From: Anopheles merus
Lineage: Eukaryota; Arthropoda; Insecta; Diptera; Culicidae
Length of the DNA: 64,000 nucleotides
NCBI RefSeq assembly: GCF_017562075.2
Contig: NC_054084.1
Location: forward strand, 7,234,001 to 7,298,000
Direction: 5' to 3'
Shown: piece after piece, positions 12,002 to 24,236 of the stretch
Layout of the letters: each line of letters begins with the position of its first letter
Position numbering within the stretch: the stretch's first letter is position 1
Notes under the pieces: generated by a model
Told to the model about the DNA's origin: nothing
Database searches by the model: none
The model's input: the letters and a program-made list of their open reading frames with translations, nothing else
Position numbers and translations under genes: made by a program

Positions 12002-12994
12002 TCAAGCTGCCTCTTCTTCGAGTAGTACACAAAAAAATAAATCATAAATCATTCCCCCTCGGGAATGGACGGGCGCTGGCAAACGAAAACGATGTGTATT
12101 ATTCGTACGCAGCGCAGCGCATTTTTCTGTTGTTGCTGCTGCTGCTGTTGTGGCATCTTTAGCATCGATGCCCCATATGGACCGTGCCATCCTTAGAAGA
12201 GCACACACGCATTGCTCAGCGAGAAAGAAAAAAGGGAAAGAAATCCGTAACAAAACATTAGATTTTTCAATGAACATTGTTCGGCCGGAATCATGTTGCC
12301 TCAGTTCGGGAGGCGTTGTTTGGATTTTCGGTTGATGTCTGTGCCCTTTTTTTTCTTTCTTTCTTAAAGTTGCTGTCACTTCCTCCACAGTGTTGAACTT
12401 CTTCTTTTTTATCGCTCTGTGCAATCGTTTTGTATACACCGGCGACGGTACACGGTTCGTTTTGTAGCTCCGGTGCGCTATTTTGTTGTTACTGTTACTG
12501 ACGTATTTAAATGGTGTACAGAGTCGACATTGAGCTGCTGGTGCCACTGCCACAGCAGTAGTGCCGGTTGTACGGTGTATGGTAATCGACCAACAATGTT
12601 CGCACTCGCTTGCCCGCCACCGTCGTCTGGGGGGGCGAGGAAATGACACCGACATCGACGCGGGCAGTGCCAGCAGAGCTCGTGAAGGATGAGGTGTACT
12701 TGAATTATCGAAAAGTCTGTTTTTGGAAGTGCTATGAATATTTATTAACATATTCAGCGCGTGTGTGTGCTTGTTTTTGGGGGGCTCTGGGACTCTCTTT
12801 TGGAGAGCCGCCTTTGGCGCTGAGCAATGGGGAGATGTACACGTTAAATTGCAACACGGCAATGCCATCAATGCGACCCAACGGCACAGGGGCAGCGTGG
12901 TAGGGCTCAATTGGATTGCTGGCGCTCTCTTGCTATTGAAACGGCAAGGGTGCGGCCTTTGCTCGAGTTTTTTTTTTTTTGTAATGCTCGACAT
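12002..12994 (-). CDS. Long minus-strand ORF (330 codons from ATG), unrecognised
   Basis: From ATG at 12994 to a stop at 12002-12004; the frame is open a further 22 codons upstream. In random DNA of this composition an ORF this long is unlikely in a window of this size, yet the product looks unlike a folded protein. It is basic and Ser/Thr/Pro-rich, with lysine runs (KKKK near the N-terminus, KKKK and KKEKK near the middle), alanine/threonine runs encoded by triplet repeats and no recognisable domain. The plus-strand T runs and GCT repeats that generate these lysines and alanines also reduce minus-strand stops. A plus-strand acceptor-like tract ends at about 12388 inside it. I treat it as probably spurious, possibly an exon of a fast-evolving protein. 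Confidence 0.2.
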   Translation of the reverse strand: MSSITKKKKLEQRPHPCRFNSKRAPAIQLSPTTLPLCRWVALMALPCCNLTCTSPHCSAPKAALQKRVPEPPKNKHTHALNMLINIHSTSKNRLFDNSSTPHPSRALLALPASMSVSFPRPPRRRWRASECEHCWSITIHRTTGTTAVAVAPAAQCRLCTPFKYVSNSNNKIAHRSYKTNRVPSPVYTKRLHRAIKKKKFNTVEEVTATLRKKEKKGHRHQPKIQTTPPELRQHDSGRTMFIEKSNVLLRISFPFFFLAEQCVCALLRMARSIWGIDAKDATTAAAATTEKCAALRTNNTHRFRLPAPVHSRGGMIYDLFFCVLLEEEAA

Positions 12995-13459
12995 TGGCTC
13001 AGGTGGCTTCGCCGGAGTCGTCTTCGTTGGATGGCCGCTCGGTAAGAGGTCAGGGTTCAAGTGTGCTCGGTCAGTCGGTCGGTGGCTTCGTGAGGTGTAA
13101 AGAAAAGGATTGATCTCGATTCAACGGGCCCATTTTTTCTTTCTGCACGTGAGGGTGCGCGCTTTCGAGTAGCCGAGCAATGCAAGAAGTTCAATGGGTT
13201 TGTGAGGTGTTGCTTAAGCTGCTCACGACCTTGCCCATCGGGAAAGAAGGAGGGTTGGTTGCAAAATGATTGGGTTTTTGCTTGCAGTGCTTTGTTTTGC
13301 GAGAGGCGAACTCTTTATCAGTTTTTATTTATTTGGTAGTGACTGGTACCGGTGCAAAGAAGATGAATGTGGTTGAGAAGAGTCATTATAGTGCTGTGTC
13401 CTCCAATGATTCACTATTCGCTTTTTAAATAGTAATTTGAGTGAAATGAAACAGTTCAA

Positions 13460-13477
13460 ATCCGGTTCGAAGGACCA
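13460..13477. repeat. 18-bp word shared with 38633-38650
   Basis: ATCCGGTTCGAAGGACCA; identical at 38633-38650. Flanks do not align. Both copies sit at AT-rich islands. It could be a fragment of an old retroelement, but I cannot identify the family. Confidence 0.5.
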
Positions 13478-14372
13478 AAGATGCTCTCAAAGATATCTTA
13501 AGTTGTTGAGCTTTAAAACTCCTCTCTCTAAGAATTATTAAGAATAATGTGATAAGAAAATTGAAAGAAACTCGGGGCATTAATTTATAAATCATTCTCT
13601 CCAAAGTTGGCATGTGAACAAAAACACATCACAAAAGATTGCCAATCCTAAAGAATTGGGAAATAAATCCTTTGTTCTGAAGCTCTTTTCAAAGAGAACC
13701 GATTTCAATTCTCAAAACTCGCAATGAAACAAGAGAAAAAACACAATCGTACAACCTGCAAGAAACCGTGTGCCTCATGCCCTTGCAGCCTCACAGTGAA
13801 ACATTGCCGCATTTTCTCACCATTAAGCTATCATGCAATGCGCTTACACGTGTGCTACCTAATGCCACACATGCACACATGCGACCCGCATTGCTGATAA
13901 AGCGTTTGTGCCCTGCGACCTGAAATTGAGAGCAAAAGCATAAGTCGGCGGTAGCCGGTCGGATTGGTCAATGGGAGTCGGGAGAATCATCGTCCCTCGT
14001 CGTTTGTTTCGGACAGGTGCACAAGTATTCACGGCGCCACCCCGTGTACCGTGCATGGGCTTCTTTTGCATGCTCTTGTTCCCCTTCCCCCCCCCCCATT
14101 TAACCGCAGCATAATGATGATTAACTGAGAAAAAATCCCACACACAGGGAGCCGGCACGTGAGCATACAAACTGGCCCGCGCGTTGCGGCAAGAGTTTGG
14201 TTGTTGCTGGCTTTATGAATTTTGGTTTTACCATAATCGTGCCCGCAGGCGTGGGGAGAGAAGGTTGTAATGTTCCTATTTTAAGATGAGCCACCACGGC
14301 CATCTCCCAGGTCGCATACATGCAAGTGCTCTTAGTTTTTGAACTAGTGCACGATTAGGCAAAATCCCTCAC

Positions 14373-14389
14373 TGTGTGTGTGTGTGTGT
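14373..14389. repeat. (TG)n microsatellite
   Basis: An uninterrupted TG tract of 17 bases. Confidence 0.9.
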
Positions 14390-15593
14390 AAATCGCTGAG
14401 AATTTTGCGCTTTCAATTGCTACCGTTTGTGCTTAAGATTGTGGTGGAGGAGGTCATAATCATATGGCCGCGATTTCCGAGGATAGGCAATTGTTTTGTG
14501 CCGGTGCTCCAGTTGTCTGCTCTGCTGGAGTACTATGTTCAGAATGGTTTCGCTTTTTTTCTTTCTCAAGCCGCCAGTTTGCCCGACTCAGTTTGTAATC
14601 ATTTTGCAAGACGAACTACACCGCACCTGACGTGCAGATCTTCTTCGATCATAACATAGCGCGCTACCTTTAACCGCCACAAACCACAAAGTCAAGCTCG
14701 AAGCTCGTTGAGAAATGGAAATGATCTGCAAGAGACGGGCCCGGGTCTGTTCCGTTTGTCTGGTGGCGGGTTGTTCCTCCCCTTCTGCTTCGTTTCTTAT
14801 TACTATAATTAAAATCATTTTGTAATGTTTTTTTTCGGTAACTAGCAATCTACCTTGCGCCAGGGGGAAGCCAGCGGGAGTGATGATTGCTGGCATGTGA
14901 TAAGATCACGTTTAGCGATTGCGCAAAGTGTTAGATTCCTCCCAGAAAGTGGTGGGATGAAACGGCTGCTGCTGCTACTTGCCGCTTGAATGTTTGCACA
15001 AACCGGCGGGCTGGTTAGCGTGTTCGAAATCGTTATCGTTACAAGATCGCTCGCTGCAGATAAAATACGGGCGTTTGGGCTGTTCAAGAGGGTGCTAATG
15101 AATTGCGCCCAACGCTATCGGTTGAACGTCTCATTTATCAGCATTTTAGGGCTCATTTTGCTCCGAAATGTGTGTATGGATGGATGGGCACGTAACACGA
15201 ACCGATGATCGCTTTTGATCGCATGCCGTATTAGCAAAAATTCGCTGAAGACAATTTAATTATTGCTACTCGGCTTGGCTGCTTGGAACTGCGCAAAACT
15301 CTCCCACTCCCAAGCGAACCATTTGAAGATCTTCTTCCCACACGGCGAAAGTGAATAAGCGAGATCAATAAAAGATACAAGCGCACCAAATCGATGCGGT
15401 GGATGAAATAAAAACTCACGCTAATAGAATACCGTCCCTGCCAGCTTCGCTGCCGGCCCGAAACGGCGGTGATGCGCAGTCACTATACAATTTAATAACT
15501 CCAACTGACAACTAAGCTCACGTTTCTGCTGAGGGGTAGGATTGTCAAAACTGAAGATCCCCGTATGAAGATCCCGATCGTACACAAGCACTT

Positions 15594-15598
<5 letters not shown>

Positions 15599-15639
<41 letters not shown>
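15599..15639. repeat. (CT)n microsatellite, 41 bp
   Basis: An uninterrupted CT tract, GA on the other strand. Long GA/CT tracts in flies bind GAGA-type factors, so a regulatory role is possible, but none is shown here. Confidence 0.95.
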
Positions 15640-15642
<3 letters not shown>

Positions 15643-15798
15643 GCCCGCCTCTCCTTAATTGACGTAGCGAAACGTAAATGGGCTCGCGGCGGTACCGAAA
15701 CCACACTCGAACCAGATTTCTGACAGATCGACTTCAAAACGATTCACGCCACAGCCATTCAAACGCTCCAAATCGATTACTTTCGATCAGTCACGGTG

Positions 15799-15811
15799 GG
15801 TTCGTCGCTTG
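15799..15811 (+). promoter_or_regulatory. Dispersed 13-bp word, exact, forward
   Basis: First of three exact forward copies within 1.9 kb (15799, 16703, 17675). It is preceded by G. Confidence 0.7.
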
Positions 15812-16702
15812 CACTCCCCAGCGGTCCCCGGGTATTACCGAACCTACCCATCTTGAAGTGAAGATCCTCATCGGTAGACTTTCTAGTTTACCGCGCTTTG
15901 CGCAGACCCAGCCGAATGCCGAGCGACCCACGACGACACGATCCTCTAATACCTATTAACCCCTGGCGCAAAGGCAAACAAACCTCTTTTGAAAATGGGT
16001 GGCGAGCGGCTCTAAGTGATTCCTCTTCTGGGGGCGAAAAGATGGAAGGGGAGGGGGGAAGTGACCCTCTTCACTGACCACGCGCTACAGAGCGAGTTCG
16101 GAGGGATTTCGGGCGCGAGCTTTCGAGTTGTGAGGTTGAGTGTCCATTCTCCTGAATTGATTTGGTTCATCTTTTTGATTGACGGACCGGGACCCGGGAC
16201 AATGGAAACGGGGTAGTGATCGACCACCCCACTGGATCGATTCTTTTCCAGCTGTCCGCCCTCACGCGTGTAGTTTCGGCTGCTGCTGCTGCTGCTGCTG
16301 TCCGCCTCTGAAGGTTCGCGAACGGGTTGCGCTGTTACATAAATTCACCTTGCAAACCGTTTCCGCCCGCACGGAATCTTTACGAAGGGGGAAAAAAAAA
16401 CTCCGGGAGCCGGTCCTTTTAGGAACATTCCGTCCAGGGCTTGGTACGCTCAATGAAAGTGAAGTGTAGCGCGGTGAAGGCCTTGATTTGGTAAGGGGGA
16501 AAAAAGCACGCACACAACAGAAAAAAAAACAACCCCAAAGGGAAAGGGACCCTTCGGTGAAAGATCTTCCAGCGCCTTAGGACACGGATGAGGCGACACG
16601 CACTCCGAATCGGGGGGGAGAAAAAAAATCGAAAAAGAAGCGATTCAACCTAGCTACCAGCTCTGCCCCGTCGCTGCACGGAATTGTGCCCATTTTTGGA
16701 GG
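15812..16702. other. Non-coding interval between two word copies
   Basis: GC-rich with a (CTG)7 run at about 16280-16301 and several A8-A9 runs. No exon signals worth reporting. Confidence 0.4.
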
Positions 16703-16715
16703 GGTTCGTCGCTTG
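16703..16715 (+). promoter_or_regulatory. Dispersed 13-bp word, exact, forward
   Basis: Preceded by GG, as is the copy at 17675; the following bases (TGTCGC against GTGCAA) differ. Confidence 0.7.
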
Positions 16716-16923
16716 TGTCGCATTTGCGGCAAGCCGTTCGTCCTCTTGTGTGAATGGGAAAACCCGCCGGTGCGTGCCGGTGACCCGTTGTCACAAGGGC
16801 TGTGTCGGTTTGTTTGTGACGGCGTTTAGCATTATGTATCGTGTCATTCAATGCAAAGGAAACATTCCGGAGCCATCAAAAGTGTATCACACGGCACACA
16901 ATGATAAAGAAAACCGATAGGAC

Positions 16924-16954
16924 GGCATTAGAGCGTGCGTGTGTGTGTGTGTGT
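16924..16954 (+). repeat. GGCATTAGAG block joined to a GT microsatellite (copy 1)
   Basis: GGCATTAGAGCGTGC followed by a GT tract (16939-16954). A near-identical block, one C/T difference before the tract, lies at 22726-22752. Both are preceded by GA and a pyrimidine. Confidence 0.6.
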
Positions 16955-17674
16955 TGGGGCAAAACGGAAGCGGCAAAGCGAAGGCGATTTGTATGATTTA
17001 GGTGAAGCGAGAAGAGGACACTTGTTAGGGTTTTTTTTTGTGTGCTATTGATGGCCGCTGTCAACGCTGCGTTCGTCACGAAACGCAACCGCACACGCAA
17101 ACACCGATATTCCGTCGGCCCCATCTGAATGGGGCTTTTTTTCTTTCCACAACGGCACTGACTATTTTGGGACACATGTCTGCCCTCTCCTAACTAGATC
17201 CGGTGGAACAGTGATATGCGTCAAAACTTTCACGAAGCAGGAAAATCTTAACGATCGTGTTAATTATACTGTTACAGCAATACACACACACACAGAGCCA
17301 AACACAAATCCACCGACAGAGATTTACGTGCTAGCGCGTATCAAACCACGCTGGCACGCTTTTGTGCGTTTGTGAGCTGCTGCTGCTGCTGCTTGTCGCC
17401 GAACCGTGATCGTGCGAGCATCATTTCTTTCACGTCGCTGCTGCGTCTGCCGCGATCCATATCAGACAAGCGAAAACAGACGTCTTGACATCGTGTTTTA
17501 TGTCGCGTTTAAGCCTTTGCGTCGGCACAGGAAGTGAAGGTGGACGGACAAAGAAGATGGATGGAGCGTTTCGTCATTTGCAATATTTTGGACGCATTTT
17601 TTTTTTCTTCGTAGAGAAAACAGTTCCGTTAAGCAAAAACTAATCGAACATTGAATAGGCCTCAGTTTCGCCGG

Positions 17675-17687
17675 GGTTCGTCGCTTG
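17675..17687 (+). promoter_or_regulatory. Dispersed 13-bp word, exact, forward
   Basis: Third of the three forward copies; the spacing to the previous copy is 972 bp. Confidence 0.7.
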
Positions 17688-18302
17688 GTGCAATCTTTCG
17701 GCTTTGGCGTGCTTTGCGCTCGTGCCACATTGCCCGTGCTTCTGATGGTACTGATGCACGACATCGATGTCAAGCGAGGCTCGTTTTTATTATATTTCCA
17801 TGCTTTTACATGCCGTCCCCGATTCCTTCCCTTTCCCATTACCCCTTTCTATTTTCAAAACAGATGGGTCCACCATTAGCTTCTCATTTTCTCGGACGTC
17901 AGCGGATTTTCAAACCCTGAAACCGTTGGCCACCCCCGCGCATCCGCGCTCCGGCAGTGACAACGCCTGGTAACGCTTCATTCAAAACCCCTATTGCTGA
18001 AGCCCTGAAGCTTAGAGGCAAAATGAAGTAAAACATGGAAGCAAATAATACATGCTGCTGCCGCTCCCTCTACCATTTGCCCTTCTGCGGAGCCATTTCC
18101 TTCCCTTTTTTCTTGCTACATTACATCTCCCCAGGTGGATGCTGCTGGCCGGACGGCCAGGATTGGCAGAAAGCGGATGCATGCAAAACTCTAGCCACGG
18201 TCGCCGAGAAGAGTTGCACACAAAAAACGACAAAAATTGAGAGCAATCAGCATCAAAACGGCAGGCGACGAGCAGGCGTACACACAAGCCTCGTGCCACG
18301 GC

Positions 18303-18304
<2 letters not shown>

Positions 18305-18344
<40 letters not shown>
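18305..18344. repeat. (GT)20 microsatellite
   Basis: An uninterrupted GT tract of 40 bases, the longest of its kind in the window. Confidence 0.95.
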
Positions 18345-18345
<1 letters not shown>

Positions 18346-19496
18346 GCGCACTCGCGCAATGTTCCATGTGTTTAAGGTTTTTGCGCAGAAAGCATTGCGC
18401 ATGCGGAGTCTCTGCGCGAGGTCAGTAAAAGACCCTGCGGGTGTTACAAGCGAATAAAATAAAACTGGGGGAAAAAAATACTCGCAGGAGAAAGAAGGGG
18501 GACACAGCGACATAGGGAAATATAAAGCTTCCCGGATAAGCTCGGTGTAGAGCAAATAAAAAAAAAAACATCTCCACAACCGCCTGCCTGCGCAAGACGA
18601 CAGCGCAACGCGCACCGAACTGGAGCAAATCGTGTGTTGTGTGTGGTTGGGTTTGCGGAGACACCGAATCGAATCCTCCGCGTAGAAATGCAAGCACGGG
18701 GTTCGGTAACGAAGGCAGGGATTGAATTAAAGTGATACATAAATTTAATTTTACTTTCAATTCATGAGCGGAATGCAGAAAGTGGACCGCTGGTAAGATT
18801 GCTAGTGCAGGATGCACCAGCTTTTCTGCTCTCTCGAACCAGTTTACACACTGATGCGAGCGAAGGGAAGCAATGCAGGGGGTCGCTTGCAGCTCGCTCG
18901 CCTACCGCGGCCGGCGGAAGCGAACCGCATCCGCATATCTGCAACTTGTCATCTTCGAAGTTGAAGTATGTGAATGAACGCGCGGGAGGTTGGTCCCGCG
19001 CGTCGAGCAAAATTGTAATGTTTTTACCCATTTTTCAACCACCTATCGGCTAGTGGCTATCGGCGCTCGGTGGTTAGAAGGAGGAAGGCACGCAGGCCTT
19101 CTTTCGGTGTGATTTGAGGGTTTCGTGTACTTTTCGTCGATATCTTTTGGGATTTGCTTCCCCTTTCCGCTGTCGTGTTTATGGCAGGGGTATCGGTTGG
19201 GAGATTCTCCCCCCCCCCTCCCCCTCAGCCGTTTGGGAGTGCAGCGGACAGAGGCGACTTTCGTTTCGGGGCACAACGGCAACAACACCGGTGCACAACG
19301 TCGTCCACCTGAACGTCCGCGTGCAGCACGACAATCAGTGCAGTGAAGGCGAGGGAGGAGCGGATGGTGGTGTGTGTGTGCGAGGACAGGAAGCAGTTAA
19401 AAATAACGATTAAAATGGAAGCTACAAATTAGAGTAAATACGAGCCTGTCATCGGAACGCGATCGTTCATTCATTAATGGCGGGGATGGGAGAAAA

Positions 19497-19514
19497 GAGA
19501 GAGAGAGAGAGAGA
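19497..19514. repeat. (GA)n tract
   Basis: A GA tract of about 18 bases, directly upstream of a one-mismatch copy of the dispersed word at 19532. Confidence 0.85.
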
Positions 19515-19531
19515 AACAAAACGGGACAACG

Positions 19532-19544
19532 AAAGCGACGAACC
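19532..19544 (-). promoter_or_regulatory. Dispersed word, 12/13, reverse
   Basis: AAAGCGACGAACC; only the last base of the forward word differs (GGTTCGTCGCTTT). It lies 18 bp after a GA tract. Confidence 0.6.
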
Positions 19545-22500
19545 CCTCCGCGGTCGTAGGATGATTTCTTTCTCTCCCGAACCGAATCCCTTTGGGGGTT
19601 CGAAATCGCGCGAAACCGAGATGACAGATGTGTCACTCGGCTTTCCGGGAGGAGAGCGTGTTGCGGGAGAAGCTGGGAAGGCATACTATGGAAGGTGGAA
19701 ATGCGACAAAATACGATCCCTTCGGGCGGTTTTTGAGGTCTTGACGGGGCTGTTGGACTTGCTTTCGAATCGTCGCTCGCAAGAATTACTCGAAATTAAT
19801 CGTTTCGTGAGTGTGTTGTGTTTGAAAGGGCAAGGAAGAAGAAGGGAGGAGCTGAAGTTTGAAGCTTTTTTTCCTCCATCTCATGTGTGCGGTGGTTGGG
19901 ATGTTTCTGAACCCGTACAGGGTGTAAAAATGGGTGGTCCAATTCGATATGGCAAAGGTATTTATCATTGTTGATATGTCCTTTTGCGGGCATCGGGGGG
20001 CGCCTACGACGGCGACGACGACGCTGTGGTGGTCATGCAAATGTTGCATCATTTGGGCTGGAGGATGTTTCTCGTTTTTTTGTGTTGCTCGCTCACACAC
20101 ACACACATACGAAATGTTTGTTCCCTTGTATGGTTTATTGATTGTCATTGCTTCCGATCCCGATCTGATGAGAGGGTTTTTGGAGCATGTTTTTTTTTGG
20201 TTTGGTGACTGTTGTGAAAATGCGTTTTCCCCCGAGGGAAGGATGGATGAAATTATTTATGCATTTTTAAAAGCTCTCCATTTTAGGTGGCTGGAGGTGT
20301 TTCTTTTTTGGGGTATTTTCTGAGCATAAGAAAAGCAATTTTTCAATTGATTATTTGACACAAAATTTATAGCCGTCATGTTCATGGACTTTGGCCCTTT
20401 TTCATGGTTTATTTCGCATTAATGGTTTTTTGATTAATTTTCATTTGTCTGTATTTAATACTACTCTTCCTTTAAATACCTCCTTTATTTAATACCTCCT
20501 TTTCTTTACTACTCTTTGAACTAACAAAAAAGATCCGCCTCAACGTGAAAATAATATTCCACCCACTGGTTTCGCGTTTTTCTACCTCACATTCCCATTT
20601 TTCATCATGCGCGCAAACTGCTTTTTCACCCTTTCATTGCTGCAGGGGAACCAATCGCTTGTGCACTTCCACTTACTTATCATTGCCCACTTCTGCTGCC
20701 CACGATTGCCTTCCCTTGCAATGCAATGAGCCGTAAATCTGTCAAACAACATGCCACCGGTCCAACGGCAGCGTGCGGAAGCGCGAGATACAAGCGCATT
20801 AAAATAAAGAGAGGTCGCACTCCTCCCCCGGGCTGCGGGCTGAACTCCACACACGATCGAAATCGCAGCCCCTCGCACAAACAAATCTCTAATCTTGGTG
20901 CTGCCGGTGCTGCTGCTGCTGCTGCGGTGGCTGTTGCAGGACTCCCAACCCCGACAGTGTTGTACTAGCACCGGGAATTAAAAATTATTCTCGCATAATT
21001 TCGCAAAACGGAACAGCGTTGGGCGTCGGTCGGTTGGGTAGCTTCCAGCTTCTTGCGAAAGTGTATTGGGGGTATCATTTATGGTGCATCTGCCTTTGGA
21101 GCGGTTGCGGTTGCCACAAGATCAAACCAATTTCCCCTGTGCAACAAAAAAAAAACCCCGTGTGCTGGCATCTGGCAGCACGGTATGCCCCGAGAGTATG
21201 TACGAGATCGGTGCGATTGTTGAAAATCGTTCAGAAGGGAAGCACGCTCGGAGCAGCTCTCGGTGTCGAGATGGAATTAGATTTTTTGCTGTTGTTGTTG
21301 CTGCTTTGCTTCGCTTTCAGGTCAGGGTCTTCTTGACCACGTTTTTCGCCTTATGGGGAGCGCAGCGGGCTGGAGTTAGCCACGCCTGATCTTTAGTGCT
21401 TTAAGGAAGGGGTTGGAAGATGAATCCTCATGATTTGTGGCTGAGAGCTTAGGGCAAAGTTGAAGCGAAGAAAAAATGTTGATGAGCTTTATACCATAAG
21501 CATCTTCTTCGTTTTTAAGGGATATTGTGTGAAGGTTGCTTCAGATGTACAGTAACATAAAGCCGCGTTCTTAAAAACAACTTCAAAATATTGACAACCT
21601 GTTTGGAATTTCGTCGTGCGGTTTTGATAGTTCCAGAAACAGAATTTGATCCTCATCTAATGCGTCGCCTTCTCTCATCTTTGCTCTCGCAAGTGACACT
21701 TTGTTGTCACGCTGAAACCTGACCTCCAGAAGAACCAGCAAAACAGGGAAGATCAAAGCTAAAATGTAAAACTTATTCCCCAAAAAAAAAAAACACCAAC
21801 CCACCGCTTCACTATCGACCCATCCGTTCCAGTCAATCAAAAGACACGACCCGGAGCACGAAACCTCATCCGTGTGTCCCGGGATGGACGGATTGGCGGG
21901 AGATATCTAAATCTATCTCAAAACCTCAAACCACTACCACCGTGCCTCGGAAACTGGTGTGTCAATTTTTTGGACCCCTGGCTTTTGTCGACGAAGCCAC
22001 CCTTCATTCATTGATTGATGCGTCCTTCGGCTTTCTGTGTTTCATATATTTGTGACAGCGCGGGAGATCATCTTGCGCGGCACTTGAACCGAACTGTCAA
22101 CCGGGCTGTCGAAAACCGGTGATAGAGAGAGAGAGAGACTAGGCCCGCGGGAGAAAGGAAGGTGGAGGTTGATTAGGTCTCCAAAGTTGCCCACCGCAAC
22201 CTTTCCCCCCCGTTGGATGAACCCACCTAGACTCGAGCAAGAAACCCACGCGTAAAGTCACACGATTGAAATGACGGTTCAATGTTTTGTCAACCTTACC
22301 TTACTTGTTTCGGTGTTCTGTGTTCCGTTCCTAAACTCGTCACGGGGAACTGGCGGTGTTTCGGTTTGCGGCAACAGGTTTTGGGGATTTGGAAGCGCAC
22401 AACCGGCCGGGACACCGAATGGGATGAAGGAAGATGAAGCAAGGCAGCAGGATCCGGACTGCGGCCTGATCCCTCCGAACGAAAAATCGTCCCCAAGGTT

Positions 22501-22725
22501 TGGATAGTGGCGTATTTATATTTGCGCCCTTGCCGATTTTTGGCGGCAGATGATGATTAGTGTCGGTTGGCCTTCAGAGGCTTGTTCCATTCCGGTGTGG
22601 ATCGAGATCTTTTGAGTGCGTAATCCGAGCGCGATGAAACGGACGATGCCTGCGCACGGGGGGAGCGGTGGAGAAAGAAAAAAATGGAAAAGAACATTCA
22701 AATAAAGCAACGAGGAAGGTTTGAT

Positions 22726-22752
22726 GGCATTAGAGTGTGCGTGTGTGTGTGT
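22726..22752 (+). repeat. GGCATTAGAG block joined to a GT microsatellite (copy 2)
   Basis: GGCATTAGAGTGTGC then a GT tract (22741-22752); partner of 16924-16954. Confidence 0.6.
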
Positions 22753-24222
22753 TTTGCTCTGGCTGAGGTGATTAATTAATAATGTTGAGGCGCGACGCGT
22801 TAGTTTTTCCCATCACTTCTACTATCGACCCACCTACAGTGGTACAAGCAAAAAGTGTAAGCAAAGTGTCGTTTTTGTTTCTTCTTCTTGTGTCTTAGAT
22901 CCAACATCTCGAACGCTCTTCCTCTTCATCGCTTGCTCGTTTGCTTGCCATACCGGGGTAACTTCATGGCTATTCATGGTTGGATGATTGCGCCGGTTGG
23001 ATCAGGTTCGACCGGATGTTGAAGCTTTTAGATTTGATTGATTTCGTCATCTGCAGGCTTCGACATCGTCCAACGCGAAACGCCCGCCTCGGTGTGTATC
23101 GAGTTAGATACGGCCGAGAGGATAAGTTTGTTTTCGCGTGGCGTAGAGTAGAGGGATTGGAAACTTGGAAACGGATTACGTTTGAGGAGTAAGGTGAAAG
23201 AAAGTTCACCATATCACGCCCTTGGCCACTCATGTGGGTTAATCCGGCCGAAGTGTTGCAGGCGGCTTGCAGGACCAAAGCGTTACATCATCGCACTATA
23301 AGTCGATTAGGATCGGTCAGATTTGCAAAAACTGAACGTGATAAACCGGCTGCAGGTTTTAGGGGCGGTTGAGTAACGATGTTTGCTTGAATTTTTGTTT
23401 CAAATGATCAAGAAATCATTTTTATTAGCTGTTTCCTGGTCACGGCACCAAAACATGTATAGAGAATTGTTTATCTCTTGTGTCAAATCAAATGATAAAC
23501 TTGACTTTTTCAATATTTAGCGATACATTTTTTCTTTTTACAAAGCATTCCAATACGAAGCTGATTGCAATAAACGCCTTCTTGCTCAACTCTCCCCTTA
23601 TTATGCGACAGTTTTTTTTACCTCGCGCAACTGCATTCCAACCGTCTAATGTTGTGCAAAATCTATGCTCTTTTTGCACAATACAAGTGCAAACACACAT
23701 GCCGCGCAAAACCGCTCCATCCAAAACAGATGCATCCGATGAGTTCGATAAAGCGTGGGAGCTAGCCAAGCCATCATTGCAGCTTTCATCGCGCTGCAGC
23801 CCTAGAACAACAACAAGCCCCTAGTCGTCGTCGTCGTCCCCGCCGGTTTTGCAAAGGTGTAAAATATGCGCCAACGGATTGAGCGCGACCGGTTGGAAAA
23901 TTACCCGCCGAAACAATCAGCCATTGTTTTCGGGATGGAATGGTGGCAAGACGCGAGACGGTTGACTGCGAAATAATATTTGATCTACTCATTAGCATAC
24001 CCTCGTCGGCTTGTAGGCAGGCAGAATCGCATGGGAATCGCACATTGCACATTGCGTGCACATTCGATGAGCGATGAAGAAACCGTTTTGTACAAATTAT
24101 GCTCAGAAACCACCACGGGTTCTCCCTTTCGTTGCAGCTCGTCGTTCGGTAAATGGGCAACATTGTGTCGTTGGGCGATCTGTTTTAAATAGCTGCACTA
24201 GTTTTCTGTCGCCCGACGATGT

Positions 24223-24236
24223 GGGGGGGGGGGGGG
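24223..24236. repeat. Poly-G tract, 14 bases
   Basis: An uninterrupted G14. Confidence 0.9.

Larger units (their letters stand above)
13061..15598. other. Non-coding stretch including an AT-rich island
   Basis: About 13320-13770 is an AT-rich island that carries one copy of an 18-bp word repeated at 38.6 kb. A TG tract lies at 14373-14389. A minus-strand GTGAGT donor occurs near 15417 without a clear partner. No gene is supported. Confidence 0.45.
17688..19531. other. Non-coding stretch
   Basis: It holds the 40-bp GT tract and a short GA tract (19497-19514). Long open frames here read through the GT repeat on the plus strand (VCVCVC) or the CA repeat on the minus strand (HTHTHT) and are not credible genes. 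Confidence 0.45.

Noticed and set aside
18035..18457. 140-codon plus frame and the overlapping minus frames at 18-18.7 kb
   Set aside because: All run through the (GT)20 tract, giving alternating Val-Cys or Thr-His, and overlap each other on both strands.
20645..20736. Exon-like frame after a strong acceptor at 20644
   Set aside because: Two different frames look equally plausible after the acceptor and no donor or partner exon is visible. It illustrates how easily such patterns arise here.
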